Origin: Pigmentiphaga sp.
Lineage (GTDB): Bacteria; Pseudomonadota; Gammaproteobacteria; Burkholderiales; Burkholderiaceae_B
NCBI GenBank assembly: GCA_023228945.1
Contig: JALOAI010000006.1
Coordinates: 1 to 64,000 of the forward strand
Length of the DNA stretch: 64,000 bases
Direction of reading: 5' to 3'
The first letter of the stretch is position 1, and every line of letters starts with the position of its first letter. Shown here in pieces: positions 47,738 through 56,112 of the stretch. The notes under the pieces were generated by a model that saw only the letters and a list, made by a program, of their open reading frames with translations, was not told the origin of the DNA and searched no databases. Made by a program: the position numbers and the translations under genes.

Positions 47738-49198
47738 ATGCAATACCGAGAACTCCAACTCCTGATCGGCGGCCAGTGGATCGGCGGCGACAGCCGCGAA
47801 ACCATCGCGGTCGTGAATCCTTCCACCGGGCAGGCGCTGGGCCGCCTGCCCGTGGCGACCGAACAGGATGTGGACGACGCCGTCGAGGCCGCCAGCCTCG
47901 CGTTTGCCGAGTGGAGCGCGCGCTCCGCTTACGAACGCGCCATCATCCTGCGGCGGGCCGCCCAACTCCTGCGCGAACGCGCGCCCCGTATCGCCGAGCT
48001 CATCTGTCTGGAACAAGGCAAGCCGCTGGCCGACGCCCAGGGCGAAGCCCGCGGCCTGGCCGATATCGCGGAATGGGATGCCGACGAAGGCCGGCGCGTG
48101 TATGGCCGCACCATTCCGTCGCGCACCGCCAACCATACGCTGGCCACCGTACGCGTGCCGATGGGCCCGGTGGCGGCTTTCACGCCCTGGAACTACCCCG
48201 CCCTGCTGCCGCTGCGCAAGATCAGCGCGATTCTTGCCGCCGGCTGCTCCTGCATCCTCAAGCCAGCCGAAGAAACCCCGGCCAGCGCACTGGAGATCGT
48301 CCAGGCCTATCTCGATGCCGGCCTCCCTCCCGGCCTGATCAACGTTGTACACGGCGCCCCGGCACGAACCTCCGCCCGCTTGATCGCCAACCCCGCGGTA
48401 CGCGGCATCACGTTTACGGGTTCCACCGAAGTGGGCCGGACTCTGGCCGGCCTTTGCGGTCAGCACTTGAAGAAGTCGGTCATGGAGCTCGGCGGTCACG
48501 CGCCGGTGATCATCATGGACGACGCCGCCGATATCGAGGCGCTCGCCACCGCCACCGCCCATCGCAAGTTCAAGAACGCCTCTCAAGGCTGCGTGAATCC
48601 CGGACGCTTCTTCGTCCACGAAAAAGTGTTCGATCGTTTTGTCGAGGCTTTCGTCAACAAGACGCGTACCCTGCGCGTGGGCAATGCGGTCGACGCCCAC
48701 GTCGACGTCGGCCCCCTGCTGCACGAGCGGCGGGTACAGGCCATGCGGGAGCTGACGGAGGATGCCGTGGCGCGCGGCGCGCGCCTGCTGTGCGGCGGGC
48801 AGGCGCCCGATCTGCCGGGGTTCTTCTGGCAGCCCACGGTCCTGGCCGACGTGCCCACCGAGGCGCGCGTACTCAACGAAGAGATCTTCGGTCCGGTGGT
48901 GCCCTTCAGTCGCTTCAGCAATCTGGAGACGGTGCTGGCCGAAGCCAACCGCCTGCCGTACGGCCTGGCGGCCTACGCCTTTACCCAGTCGCTGGAAAAC
49001 GCGCGCTATCTCGAACGCCGGCTGCAAGCGGGCATGATCGGACTCAACACCTTCTCCCTGGGAGTGCCGGATTCGATCTCTTCGCCCGAAACGCCGTTTG
49101 GCGGCATCAAGTGCAGCGGCTTCGGCAGCGAAGGAGGATCGGAGGGCCTGGAGTCCTTTCTCGATCTCAAGCTGGTCAGCGAATACGCGAAGGCCTAG
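47738..49198 (+). CDS. NAD(P)-dependent aldehyde dehydrogenase
   Basis: The 486-aa enzyme has FTPWNYPALLPLRK, the catalytic Glu in VMELGGHAP and the catalytic Cys in NASQGCVNPGR. It resembles succinate-semialdehyde/glutarate-semialdehyde type dehydrogenases. The ATG at 47738 has AAGGA upstream; a TTG nine codons earlier is less likely. It closes the small catabolic operon. Confidence 0.93.
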   Translation: MQYRELQLLIGGQWIGGDSRETIAVVNPSTGQALGRLPVATEQDVDDAVEAASLAFAEWSARSAYERAIILRRAAQLLRERAPRIAELICLEQGKPLADAQGEARGLADIAEWDADEGRRVYGRTIPSRTANHTLATVRVPMGPVAAFTPWNYPALLPLRKISAILAAGCSCILKPAEETPASALEIVQAYLDAGLPPGLINVVHGAPARTSARLIANPAVRGITFTGSTEVGRTLAGLCGQHLKKSVMELGGHAPVIIMDDAADIEALATATAHRKFKNASQGCVNPGRFFVHEKVFDRFVEAFVNKTRTLRVGNAVDAHVDVGPLLHERRVQAMRELTEDAVARGARLLCGGQAPDLPGFFWQPTVLADVPTEARVLNEEIFGPVVPFSRFSNLETVLAEANRLPYGLAAYAFTQSLENARYLERRLQAGMIGLNTFSLGVPDSISSPETPFGGIKCSGFGSEGGSEGLESFLDLKLVSEYAKA

Positions 49199-49269
49199 GC
49201 CTTGGTGCCGCTCCGGCGCTCTCGCCCGCCGGAGCGCCATGACAGCCAAGCGTCCGGGGCGGGCCGAAT

Positions 49270-50136
49270 CTACTCCGCCGGCAGGACTCCGGACGGCTCC
49301 TCCAGCTTGGCTTCGATCCGGCCCACGGCGGCGCGCAGGGCAGGCAACAAGGTTTCGGCCGCCTGCTCGATACTCATCGCCTTGCGAAAGAAAACGATAT
49401 TGAGGCAGCCCACCGGCTCGCCCACACGCAGGATCGGCAACGCGATGGCATGCGTGCCCGAGTCCCGTATCCATTCACCGGCATTCGAGGCGTAGCCGGC
49501 GGCCTCGACCCGCTCGATGATGGTATTCACCGCCTTGGCGTTGCGTGCGATCTGGCTCTGCGGCCCGCCGTCGGCGATCATCACCTTGATCAGTTCCAGG
49601 CGCCGCGCCGGCGAGCTGGCGGCCAGATAGGCGCGGCCGGAAGCGCTGAACAGCAAGGGCATGTGGCGGCCCACCATGCCGCGATGAAACGAGAGCGGAC
49701 TGAAGCGGTGCGTGCTGTCGCGAATCAGCATGGCGGCGCCCTCCAGCGTCGTCAGGTCCGACGGCCATTGCACCTGCTTCAGCAATTCGCCCATGATGGG
49801 CGTGGCCACGTCGGAGATCCATTCGCTGTCGGTAAAGCCATCGCTCAGGTGGCGCACCTGCAAGGTGAGGCGGTAGCTGTTGTCGATAGGGCTGCGCTGT
49901 ACGTAACCCTCGGTGGCCAGCGTTTCGAGGATCCGCTTGACGGTGGTGCGATGCAGGCTGGTCAGGCGTGCGATCTCGGTAATGAACAACTGGCCCCTGG
50001 GCGCCTGGTTGAGCGTACGCAGCACGGCAAGGCCGCGCGCCAAGCCCTGCATGTGGTGGTAATCCGGCCCGCCCGAACCCGGCGCCGCCGCCGGCGCGAC
50101 CCTGCCGGCGCCCAGAAACGCCTTGGTGTTGGGCAT
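49270..50136 (-). CDS. IclR-family transcriptional regulator
   Basis: The 288-aa protein has the winged HTH (FITEIARLTSLHRTTVKRILETLATEGYV, about 50-80) and an IclR effector domain. It is convergent with the operon 45638-49198 and probably its regulator. About 30 extra residues precede the HTH. Confidence 0.92.
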   Translation of the reverse strand: MPNTKAFLGAGRVAPAAAPGSGGPDYHHMQGLARGLAVLRTLNQAPRGQLFITEIARLTSLHRTTVKRILETLATEGYVQRSPIDNSYRLTLQVRHLSDGFTDSEWISDVATPIMGELLKQVQWPSDLTTLEGAAMLIRDSTHRFSPLSFHRGMVGRHMPLLFSASGRAYLAASSPARRLELIKVMIADGGPQSQIARNAKAVNTIIERVEAAGYASNAGEWIRDSGTHAIALPILRVGEPVGCLNIVFFRKAMSIEQAAETLLPALRAAVGRIEAKLEEPSGVLPAE

Positions 50137-50266
50137 GATAGCCTCACTCGCTCAGGCCAAGCCGCCAACTCCCGACCGATCGTGGAAGGCTCAAGGGGGA
50201 GCACGTCGCCTGGCGCGAGTCCCGACCTTGCCTGCCGCCCAGTCCTGGTTCGGCCGGACGAACGAC

Positions 50267-50893
50267 TCAAGCCTGATTCATCAACAGCGTGACGTCGTCG
50301 ACGATCTGCTCCACCGGTTGGCCATAACGCATGTACAGGCGGATATCGCCCGTGCCATCGAACACATACAGGCCGGCGGAATGGTCCATGGTGTAGTTGT
50401 CGTTGCCCTGCGGCACCTTGGCATAAAACGCCTTGAACCGCTTGGCGGCGTCGGCGAGCTGTTCGGCATCCCCCCGCAGGCCCTCGGCCGTGGGATCGAA
50501 CGCCGCCAGGTAGGCCTGCATGATCTCCGGCGTATCGCGCTCGGGATCGACGGTAACGAACAGCACCTGGAATCGGTCTCCGTTGTCTCCCAGTTGCTCG
50601 CGCACCCGGGCCAGCTCAGCCATCGTGGTAGGACAGACATCCGGGCACTGGATGAAGCCGAAAAAGACCGCCGTGACCTTGCCGTCATAGTCGGCAATGG
50701 TGCGTGGCTTGCCGTCGAGGCCGGGCAGACTCCAGCCCGCGCCGAGATCGGTGCCGCTGATGTCGGTGGCATGAAAACTGGCGGACTCGCTGCGTTGGCA
50801 GCCCGCAAGCCAGAGGCCGGCGCCCAGCGCAAGCATGCCAATGGCGGCCCCTCGCAACCAGCGGCGGCGCGATACGAAACGTTGAAGTGACAT
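50267..50893 (-). CDS. SCO1/SenC copper chaperone
   Basis: The 208-aa protein has a lipoprotein-type signal (LAGC), the copper-binding CPDVC motif in FIQCPDVCPTT and the conserved histidine in DHSAGLYVFD. It delivers copper to the CuA site of cytochrome c oxidase. The start overlaps the ctaB stop (TAATG), so these genes are coupled. Confidence 0.95.
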   Translation of the reverse strand: MSLQRFVSRRRWLRGAAIGMLALGAGLWLAGCQRSESASFHATDISGTDLGAGWSLPGLDGKPRTIADYDGKVTAVFFGFIQCPDVCPTTMAELARVREQLGDNGDRFQVLFVTVDPERDTPEIMQAYLAAFDPTAEGLRGDAEQLADAAKRFKAFYAKVPQGNDNYTMDHSAGLYVFDGTGDIRLYMRYGQPVEQIVDDVTLLMNQA

Positions 50894-51786
50894 TATGACA
50901 ACCAGGCCGGCAGCCAGTGATCGAGCAATAAAAGGCCGAACAATAGCGCCAAGTAAACAATCGAAAAACGGAACATGCGCTGGGCCAGCGCCGCGGAATA
51001 CTCGCGGTAGAGCTTCCAGGCATACCAGATGAAGCGCAGGCCCAGCAGAATCGCCCCCACCAGATACACCGGCCCGCTCATTCGGATGACGTAGGGCAGC
51101 AGCGTCGTGGCCAACAGAGCCACCGAATACAACAGGATGTGCAGGCGAGTGAAGCCCTCGCCATGCGTGACCGGCAGCATGGGCAGCCCGGCTTTCTCGT
51201 AGTCTTCGCGGCGATACAGTGCCAGCGCCCAGAAATGGGGGGGTGTCCAGACGAAGATGATGAGTACCAGTATCCAGGCCCCAGCCGGCACGGCGTCGGC
51301 CACCGCCGCCCAGCCCAGCGCAGGCGGCATGGCTCCCGAGAGGCCGCCGATCACGATGTTCTGCGGCGTGCGGGGTTTGAGCAGCACGGTGTAGATGACG
51401 GCATAACCCACGAAGGTGGCGAAGGTGAGCCACATGGTGAGCGGGTTGACCCAGTAATAGAGCACGAACATTCCCAGCCCGCCGATCAGGCCGGACGCCA
51501 CCAGGGTTTGGGTGGGGGGAATGACCCCTCTTGCGGTCGCGCGGTGGCGCGTGCGCAGCATGCGCGCGTCGACTTCTTGCTCGATGAGGCAGTTGACGGC
51601 AAATGCTGCCGCCGCAAGCAGCCAGATGCCGATCGTGGCCGCCACGACGATATCGAGTGGTGGCAGGCCCGGAGTGGCCAGAAACATGCCGATGACCGCG
51701 CAGAACACCGCCAGTTGGGTGACCCTGGGCTTGGTCAGCACCCAATACTGGCGCAGGCGCGTGCGGGAAAGAGACAGGGAACTCAT
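50893..51786 (-). CDS. ctaB: protoheme IX farnesyltransferase (heme O synthase)
   Basis: The 297-aa membrane protein has the UbiA-type motif with N and D residues (NCLIEQEVDARMLRTRHR) and about eight membrane segments. It adds the farnesyl group to heme, the first step toward heme A for the oxidase. It follows ctaA, 9 nt apart. Confidence 0.95.
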   Translation of the reverse strand: MSSLSLSRTRLRQYWVLTKPRVTQLAVFCAVIGMFLATPGLPPLDIVVAATIGIWLLAAAAFAVNCLIEQEVDARMLRTRHRATARGVIPPTQTLVASGLIGGLGMFVLYYWVNPLTMWLTFATFVGYAVIYTVLLKPRTPQNIVIGGLSGAMPPALGWAAVADAVPAGAWILVLIIFVWTPPHFWALALYRREDYEKAGLPMLPVTHGEGFTRLHILLYSVALLATTLLPYVIRMSGPVYLVGAILLGLRFIWYAWKLYREYSAALAQRMFRFSIVYLALLFGLLLLDHWLPAWLS

Positions 51787-51795
51787 GGCGTCATT

Positions 51796-52824
51796 TTAGC
51801 CCGCCCCGGGCGCCGCGGCGGAGGCGGCGCGGTTGATCCGCGCAAGCACGGTGGTGCCGAGCAAAACCAGCAGCGCCGCGCCGCCGTTATGGACGACGGC
51901 CAGCAACAACGGCCATTGCAGCACCACGCTGCCCAGGCCGGTGGCGAATTGCATGACCAGCACCCACAATATGCCTTTGGCCAGTCGCTCCAGGCCGGCA
52001 TACGACCGCAGGCGCCAGGCCAGCCAGCCAAGATAAGCGAACACGACAAAAGCGAAGTTGCGGTGCACCCAATGGATGGCGGTGAGCGCGGACTGGGAAA
52101 TGAGCTCGCCCGAAGGCAGCTCGCCCAGCGCCCGCACCAGCGAAAAGCCACCCGCGAAGTCCATCTCGGGTATCCAATCGCCATGGCAGGTGGGGAAGTC
52201 CATGCAGGCCAGCGCCGCGTAGTTGGTGCTGACCCAGCCACCCAAGGCAATCTGCACGCCAAGAATGGCCAGGCCCAGGATCGTCCACGGCCGCCAGTGC
52301 CCGGCCTCGGCAGGCAGCGGCGCGTATCGCTGCTGCCTGGCGGCCAGCCAGGCCGCCATCGCCAGCATCAGCATTCCACCCAGCAAATGCGTGGTGACGA
52401 TCACCGGCATCAGCTTGAGCGTGACGGTCCAGGCACCGAAAGCGCCCTGCAGACAAACCACGATGAACAGCGTCGTGGCCAGGCCCGGGCCCTGCGCCAG
52501 CACGCGGCGATGGCGCCACGCCATCACCATGATCACGATGATCAACAGACCCAGGAAGCTGGCGATATAGCGATGCAGCATCTCGATCCAGGCCTTGGCC
52601 ACGCTGACCGGCCCGAAAGGCATGGCCTCCTGGGCGGCGCGGATATGGTCCATGGCGCCGATCGGCGTGATCCGGCTATAGCAGCCCGGCCAATCGGGGC
52701 AGCCGAGCCCGGAGTCGGTCAGGCGCACAAAAGCACCGAACATGATCAGGTCGAAGGTAAGGAAAAGGGTCAGGAATACCAGCCTGCGGTAACGCCGGCG
52801 GACGCGATCGGGGTCCTGGCGCAT
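51796..52824 (-). CDS. ctaA: heme A synthase (COX15/CtaA)
   Basis: The 342-aa protein has eight predicted membrane segments and the conserved heme-ligand histidines (e.g. EMLHRYIASF and TTHLLGGMLML). It converts heme O to heme A. It is flanked by ctaB and a CxxxC membrane protein gene; all belong to the oxidase assembly operon. Confidence 0.94.
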   Translation of the reverse strand: MRQDPDRVRRRYRRLVFLTLFLTFDLIMFGAFVRLTDSGLGCPDWPGCYSRITPIGAMDHIRAAQEAMPFGPVSVAKAWIEMLHRYIASFLGLLIIVIMVMAWRHRRVLAQGPGLATTLFIVVCLQGAFGAWTVTLKLMPVIVTTHLLGGMLMLAMAAWLAARQQRYAPLPAEAGHWRPWTILGLAILGVQIALGGWVSTNYAALACMDFPTCHGDWIPEMDFAGGFSLVRALGELPSGELISQSALTAIHWVHRNFAFVVFAYLGWLAWRLRSYAGLERLAKGILWVLVMQFATGLGSVVLQWPLLLAVVHNGGAALLVLLGTTVLARINRAASAAAPGAG

Positions 52825-52827
52825 GGT

Positions 52828-53526
52828 TCAGCCCACTTGTGAAGCAAACAACAGGCGGCCGAGGTCGCGCCGCAAATCGGTGGGATCGGGATCCTCGGGA
52901 AAACGCATCATCAGGTTGTTGAGCGGATCGATCATCCAGATATGGCGATCAATGGGATAGGGCCCCAGGAACTCCTGCAACTGGGCCGGATCCTCCACCC
53001 GCAACATCAACGTACCCTTATAGGCTTCCTGCACGACCTCGGGCACCGGGGCATCGTCGGTGATCAACCATACCCGTTCGATGCGAACCACATTTTTGCC
53101 CGTGCTGGCGTGGGTCTGGCGCATGATGAATAGCTTGCGGGCGCAGTCGTCGGGGCACTCCGCGCCATCGACCGACAGCATCAACCATTGCCCCCGCTCG
53201 CCTTGCAGATCGAAGGGCTCGCCATCCAGCGTGGTCAATCGCAGGGCGGCTGGCGGCGGCACCGGCACTTGGGGATCCAGCAAAGTTCCGTAGTTATTGC
53301 GCTCGGTGGGCATCCATTGCGGATTCAGATACAGCAGCACGGCGGCGACCACCGGAGCCAGCGCCACGATGAGAATCGCCCACATGGGCCAAAGCCGCCG
53401 GCGGGCGGAGTGAAGAACTCCGGCCGTATCGGCCGGAGCTTCTCCGCCACAATACGGGGGCACCTGCGGTGCCGTATTTAAACTTTGCCTCGCTTGACCT
53501 CGCCCTGAAGGGCGAGGCTCGCGCAT
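52828..53526 (-). CDS. membrane-anchored SCO-like protein of the oxidase assembly operon
   Basis: The 232-aa protein has one membrane segment (about 48-68) and a periplasmic thioredoxin-like part with a CPDDC motif (DGAECPDDCARK), resembling SCO proteins. It is typical between SURF1 and ctaA in this group. The N-terminal about 40 residues (MREPRPSGRGQARQ...) are encoded by the dispersed repeat at 53410-53539, in the same frame as the copy inside MetW. The native start near WPMW seems to have been lost or replaced. Confidence 0.85.
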   Translation of the reverse strand: MREPRPSGRGQARQSLNTAPQVPPYCGGEAPADTAGVLHSARRRLWPMWAILIVALAPVVAAVLLYLNPQWMPTERNNYGTLLDPQVPVPPPAALRLTTLDGEPFDLQGERGQWLMLSVDGAECPDDCARKLFIMRQTHASTGKNVVRIERVWLITDDAPVPEVVQEAYKGTLMLRVEDPAQLQEFLGPYPIDRHIWMIDPLNNLMMRFPEDPDPTDLRRDLGRLLFASQVG

Positions 53527-53539
53527 AGGCTCGTGGTCA
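53410..53539 (-). repeat. dispersed structured repeat, copy 2 (N-terminus of SCO-like gene)
   Basis: Read on the minus strand it starts TGACCACGAGCC at the SURF1 stop codon. It has hairpin 1 (CCTCGCCC-TTCA-GGGCGAGG), TCAAGCGAG, a second hairpin (GGCACC-GCAG-GTGCC inside TACGG/CCGTA), GTGGCGGAGAAGCTCC and a third (CTCCGGCCGATACGGCCGGAG), ending TTCTTCAC. Confidence 0.75.
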
Positions 53540-54397
53540 GGTGCGGCGGGGCCGCGAACGTCGGAAGGCATGGACAAGAAGAACTCCCAAGGCCACCAGC
53601 GCGATGGCCGCAAATGAAAACCACTGCAGGGCATAGCCGCGATTTTTCTCGGCATCGGCGGCGGGCCCCGCCCAGTCACGCAGCAAACCATCGGCCGCGG
53701 CCGTGCCGGTCTGCTGCAGCACGACCGGCCATAACGGCAAGCCCGTCGCCTCGGCATAGGCCGCGAGCTCGAAATTCTGCAGTACCGGAGGACCCGCGGC
53801 AGCGCCGAAGACCGGCCCCCCGGGTGCCTCGTCGCCGGCCAGCGACTGCAGATCGAACAATCGCGGCACGCGTGCCAACAGCTCGCCTTCCACGACGGCG
53901 TCAAACGGCAAGGCCGGCAGCACCGGCAACTCTCCCACCTGTTCGCCCGGGCGCGGCCGGGCAACCCATCCCCGGAGTACCACGATGGCCGCGGGACACT
54001 CCACTGCGCGCCCCGGCGCCCGATCGTCGGGCTCGGGGGCATCGGCCGGCAGCAGACACAGAGGCGTGACGACCCAATAGCCCGGGCGACCATCGTGATT
54101 ACGGTTGTCGAGCAACACCGTAGAGTCGGGCACCCAGACGCCTCGCGCCCAGCCTCGTCGCCAGGGCCGCAGATCGCCGGACGGCGTCTCGGGCTCCAGG
54201 GCCAGGGGGGCCGCTTTCCGGCCGGCCTCGATCTCGGCCACGACCTCGCGCTTTTGCTCCGCTCGCGACAACTGCCAGAACCCGAGCCGCAGCGTCACGC
54301 CGGCGACCAGCAGCAACACGACGATACCCAGCGCCAGCCGGCCGCGCGAAACACGCGCCGCATCGGACCCGGGAACCTGGCGTGGGCCTTCCGTCAT
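53537..54397 (-). CDS. SURF1 family oxidase assembly protein
   Basis: The 286-aa protein has a membrane segment at each end (about 20-40 and 260-280) and the SURF1 motifs VLLDNRNHDGRPGYWVVTPL and VLRGWVARP. It helps assemble heme A into cytochrome c oxidase. Its stop codon begins the dispersed repeat copy 2. A start nine codons earlier (GTG) is possible. Confidence 0.9.
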   Translation of the reverse strand: MTEGPRQVPGSDAARVSRGRLALGIVVLLLVAGVTLRLGFWQLSRAEQKREVVAEIEAGRKAAPLALEPETPSGDLRPWRRGWARGVWVPDSTVLLDNRNHDGRPGYWVVTPLCLLPADAPEPDDRAPGRAVECPAAIVVLRGWVARPRPGEQVGELPVLPALPFDAVVEGELLARVPRLFDLQSLAGDEAPGGPVFGAAAGPPVLQNFELAAYAEATGLPLWPVVLQQTGTAAADGLLRDWAGPAADAEKNRGYALQWFSFAAIALVALGVLLVHAFRRSRPRRT

Positions 54398-54475
54398 ACC
54401 AAGACTCGCGCGGCTTGGCGCCACCCGTCAAGACGAGCGAAACTGCGATAATGCTGCACTGGCAGGAGCGACAAC

Positions 54476-54688
54476 ATGCGTATTTTTGTGGGAGTGGTCT
54501 TCGCGGGCATTCTGCTGAGCCTGGGATCCGCGTTGTATTACCTGATGAAGGACCGCGGTTCCGGCAACCGCACGGTCTGGGCGCTCACCTGGCGCATCGG
54601 ACTGTCGGTGGCCTTGTTCATCAGTTTGCTGGTGGCCCATCAATTGGGCTGGATCGACAGCACCGGGATTCAGTACCGGCAACCTTGA
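54476..54688 (+). CDS. 70-aa twin-transmembrane protein (DUF2909)
   Basis: Two membrane segments (about 2-22 and 40-58) separated by a short loop (MKDRGSGNRTVW). The family is common beside SURF1 and oxidase genes in betaproteobacteria. AGGAG precedes the ATG. It is on the opposite strand from the oxidase genes. Function unknown. Confidence 0.85.
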   Translation: MRIFVGVVFAGILLSLGSALYYLMKDRGSGNRTVWALTWRIGLSVALFISLLVAHQLGWIDSTGIQYRQP

Positions 54689-54782
54689 ACCGCGCCCGGC
54701 CGGGCGGTGCCTGAACGAGGATCGGCCCGTGGGCAACCATACCCGCCGGGCCGATGATACGCCGAATGCACAGCAACGGCCT

Positions 54783-54805
54783 CCGCCGGCGTGATGCGCC
54801 GGCGG
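54783..54805. repeat. strong hairpin downstream of coxC and the DUF2909 gene
   Basis: CCGCCGGCG-TGATG-CGCCGGCGG, a 9-bp perfect stem between convergent genes without a T run. A transcription end or mRNA-stabilising element serving both strands. Confidence 0.45.
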
Positions 54806-54814
54806 CCGCTGGAA

Positions 54815-55690
54815 CTACATCCAGTACACCACGATATACAGGCCCAGCCACACGACGTCGACGAAGTGCCAGTACCAGGCGGCGCCCTCGAAACCGAAAT
54901 GCTTCTCGGCGGTGAAGTCGCCACGCATCAGCCGGTACAGGATCACCGACAGCATGATACCGCCGATCAGCACGTGAAAGCCGTGGAAGCCCGTAAGCAT
55001 GTAGAAGGTGGAGCCGAAGATCCCCGAGTTGAACTTGAGGTTCAGGTCGGAGTAGGCATGGATGTACTCGTAGGCCTGACAGCCCAGGAAGATCGCCCCC
55101 AACAGCACGGTGAAGAACAACCAGACGCAGGCCTTGCGGCGGTGGTTGGCGATCAGCGCGTGGTGCGCGATCGTGAGCGTGACACCCGAGGCCAGCAGCA
55201 GCGAGGTGTTGATGGTGGGCAGCCAGAAGGGGCCCATCACGGCAAAGGGATCGATGATTCCCGCCGGCCCGCTATGCGGCCAGACGGCATTGAACGCCGG
55301 CCAGAGATACAGGCTGTGGTCGAGGTCGCCCATCAGGGGCGTGGTGAAAAACCTCGCGTAGAACAGCGCGCCGAACAGCGCGCTGAAGAACATCACCTCC
55401 GAGAAGATGAACCAGGCCATGCTCCAGCGGTAGGCGGAATCGACGCGCCGGCCATAAAGGCCGCTTTCGGACTCTTGGATGGCATCGCCAAACCAGAAGT
55501 ACAGCACGGTGAGCAGACTCAATATGCCGACGAGCGCCACCCATTTTCCAATGCCGTATTCGTTGAACCAAAGCGTCAGGCCCGCGGCCAACGTCAGCAG
55601 CGCCAGACTGGCGCGCACCGGATGCCCGGACAGACCCGGTACGAAGTAATACGGAGCCTCCTGGCCCGCGACCGGATGGCTAGCGCTCAT
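54815..55690 (-). CDS. coxC: cytochrome c oxidase subunit III
   Basis: The 291-aa membrane protein has the typical seven-helix COX3 pattern with conserved segments EVMFFSALFGALFYAR, LLASGVTLTIAHHALI and FYMLTGFHGFHVLIGGIML. AGGAGA precedes the ATG. It is the last gene of the coxB-coxA operon. Confidence 0.96.
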   Translation of the reverse strand: MSASHPVAGQEAPYYFVPGLSGHPVRASLALLTLAAGLTLWFNEYGIGKWVALVGILSLLTVLYFWFGDAIQESESGLYGRRVDSAYRWSMAWFIFSEVMFFSALFGALFYARFFTTPLMGDLDHSLYLWPAFNAVWPHSGPAGIIDPFAVMGPFWLPTINTSLLLASGVTLTIAHHALIANHRRKACVWLFFTVLLGAIFLGCQAYEYIHAYSDLNLKFNSGIFGSTFYMLTGFHGFHVLIGGIMLSVILYRLMRGDFTAEKHFGFEGAAWYWHFVDVVWLGLYIVVYWM

Positions 55691-55777
55691 GCTCTTTCTC
55701 CTACGCTTCCTGCGAGATAGGTAACCATAATTGTTGTCTGAAGAACCTGCCACTGCGGCACCGGCGGCTTTGCCGCC

Positions 55778-55990
55778 TCAACCCGCCGCCCACCGCACGA
55801 TCATGATCAGCACCGCCACGAAGATCGCCGTGGCCAGCAAAACGGCGATGATGAGATGGACGGGGTTGATCTTCGATGAATCATCGTGATATCCCTGCCC
55901 CTTGCGGATGCCGATCATGCCCCACAACACCGCCTTGACGGTTTGGCCGAAATTGGCCTTGCGCCGGGTGGCGTTCCGATCGTCGCTCAT
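55778..55990 (-). CDS. DUF2970 small membrane protein
   Basis: The 70-aa protein has the N-terminal AVLWGMIGIRKG motif and one membrane segment near the C-terminus (VHLIIAVLLATAIFVAVLIMIV). It is a constant neighbour of coxC in betaproteobacteria. In many genomes the ctaG (cox11) gene lies just upstream of it; here it does not. Confidence 0.9.
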   Translation of the reverse strand: MSDDRNATRRKANFGQTVKAVLWGMIGIRKGQGYHDDSSKINPVHLIIAVLLATAIFVAVLIMIVRWAAG

Positions 55991-56000
55991 GGGCCACCCA

Positions 56001-56111
56001 TCAAGAACCGAGCATAAAACGCCGCACTACGTAACCGAACATGAAGACCAGGGCAATGGAAGCCAGGATCAAGCCGGTGCGGCGGTTGCGGCGACGTTGC
56101 TCATCATCCAA
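56001..56111 (-). CDS. cytochrome oxidase small assembly protein
   Basis: A 36-residue frame with a TTG start just after the coxA stop: DDEQRRRNRRTGLILASIAL then VFMFGYVVRRFMLGS. It has the short charged N-terminus with EQRRRNRR and single membrane helix of the tiny protein that follows coxA in this lineage. The TTG is 1 nt after the coxA stop, so translation would be by re-initiation. It ends 10 nt before the DUF2970 start. Confidence 0.75.
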   Translation of the reverse strand: MDDEQRRRNRRTGLILASIALVFMFGYVVRRFMLGS

Positions 56112-56112
56112 T

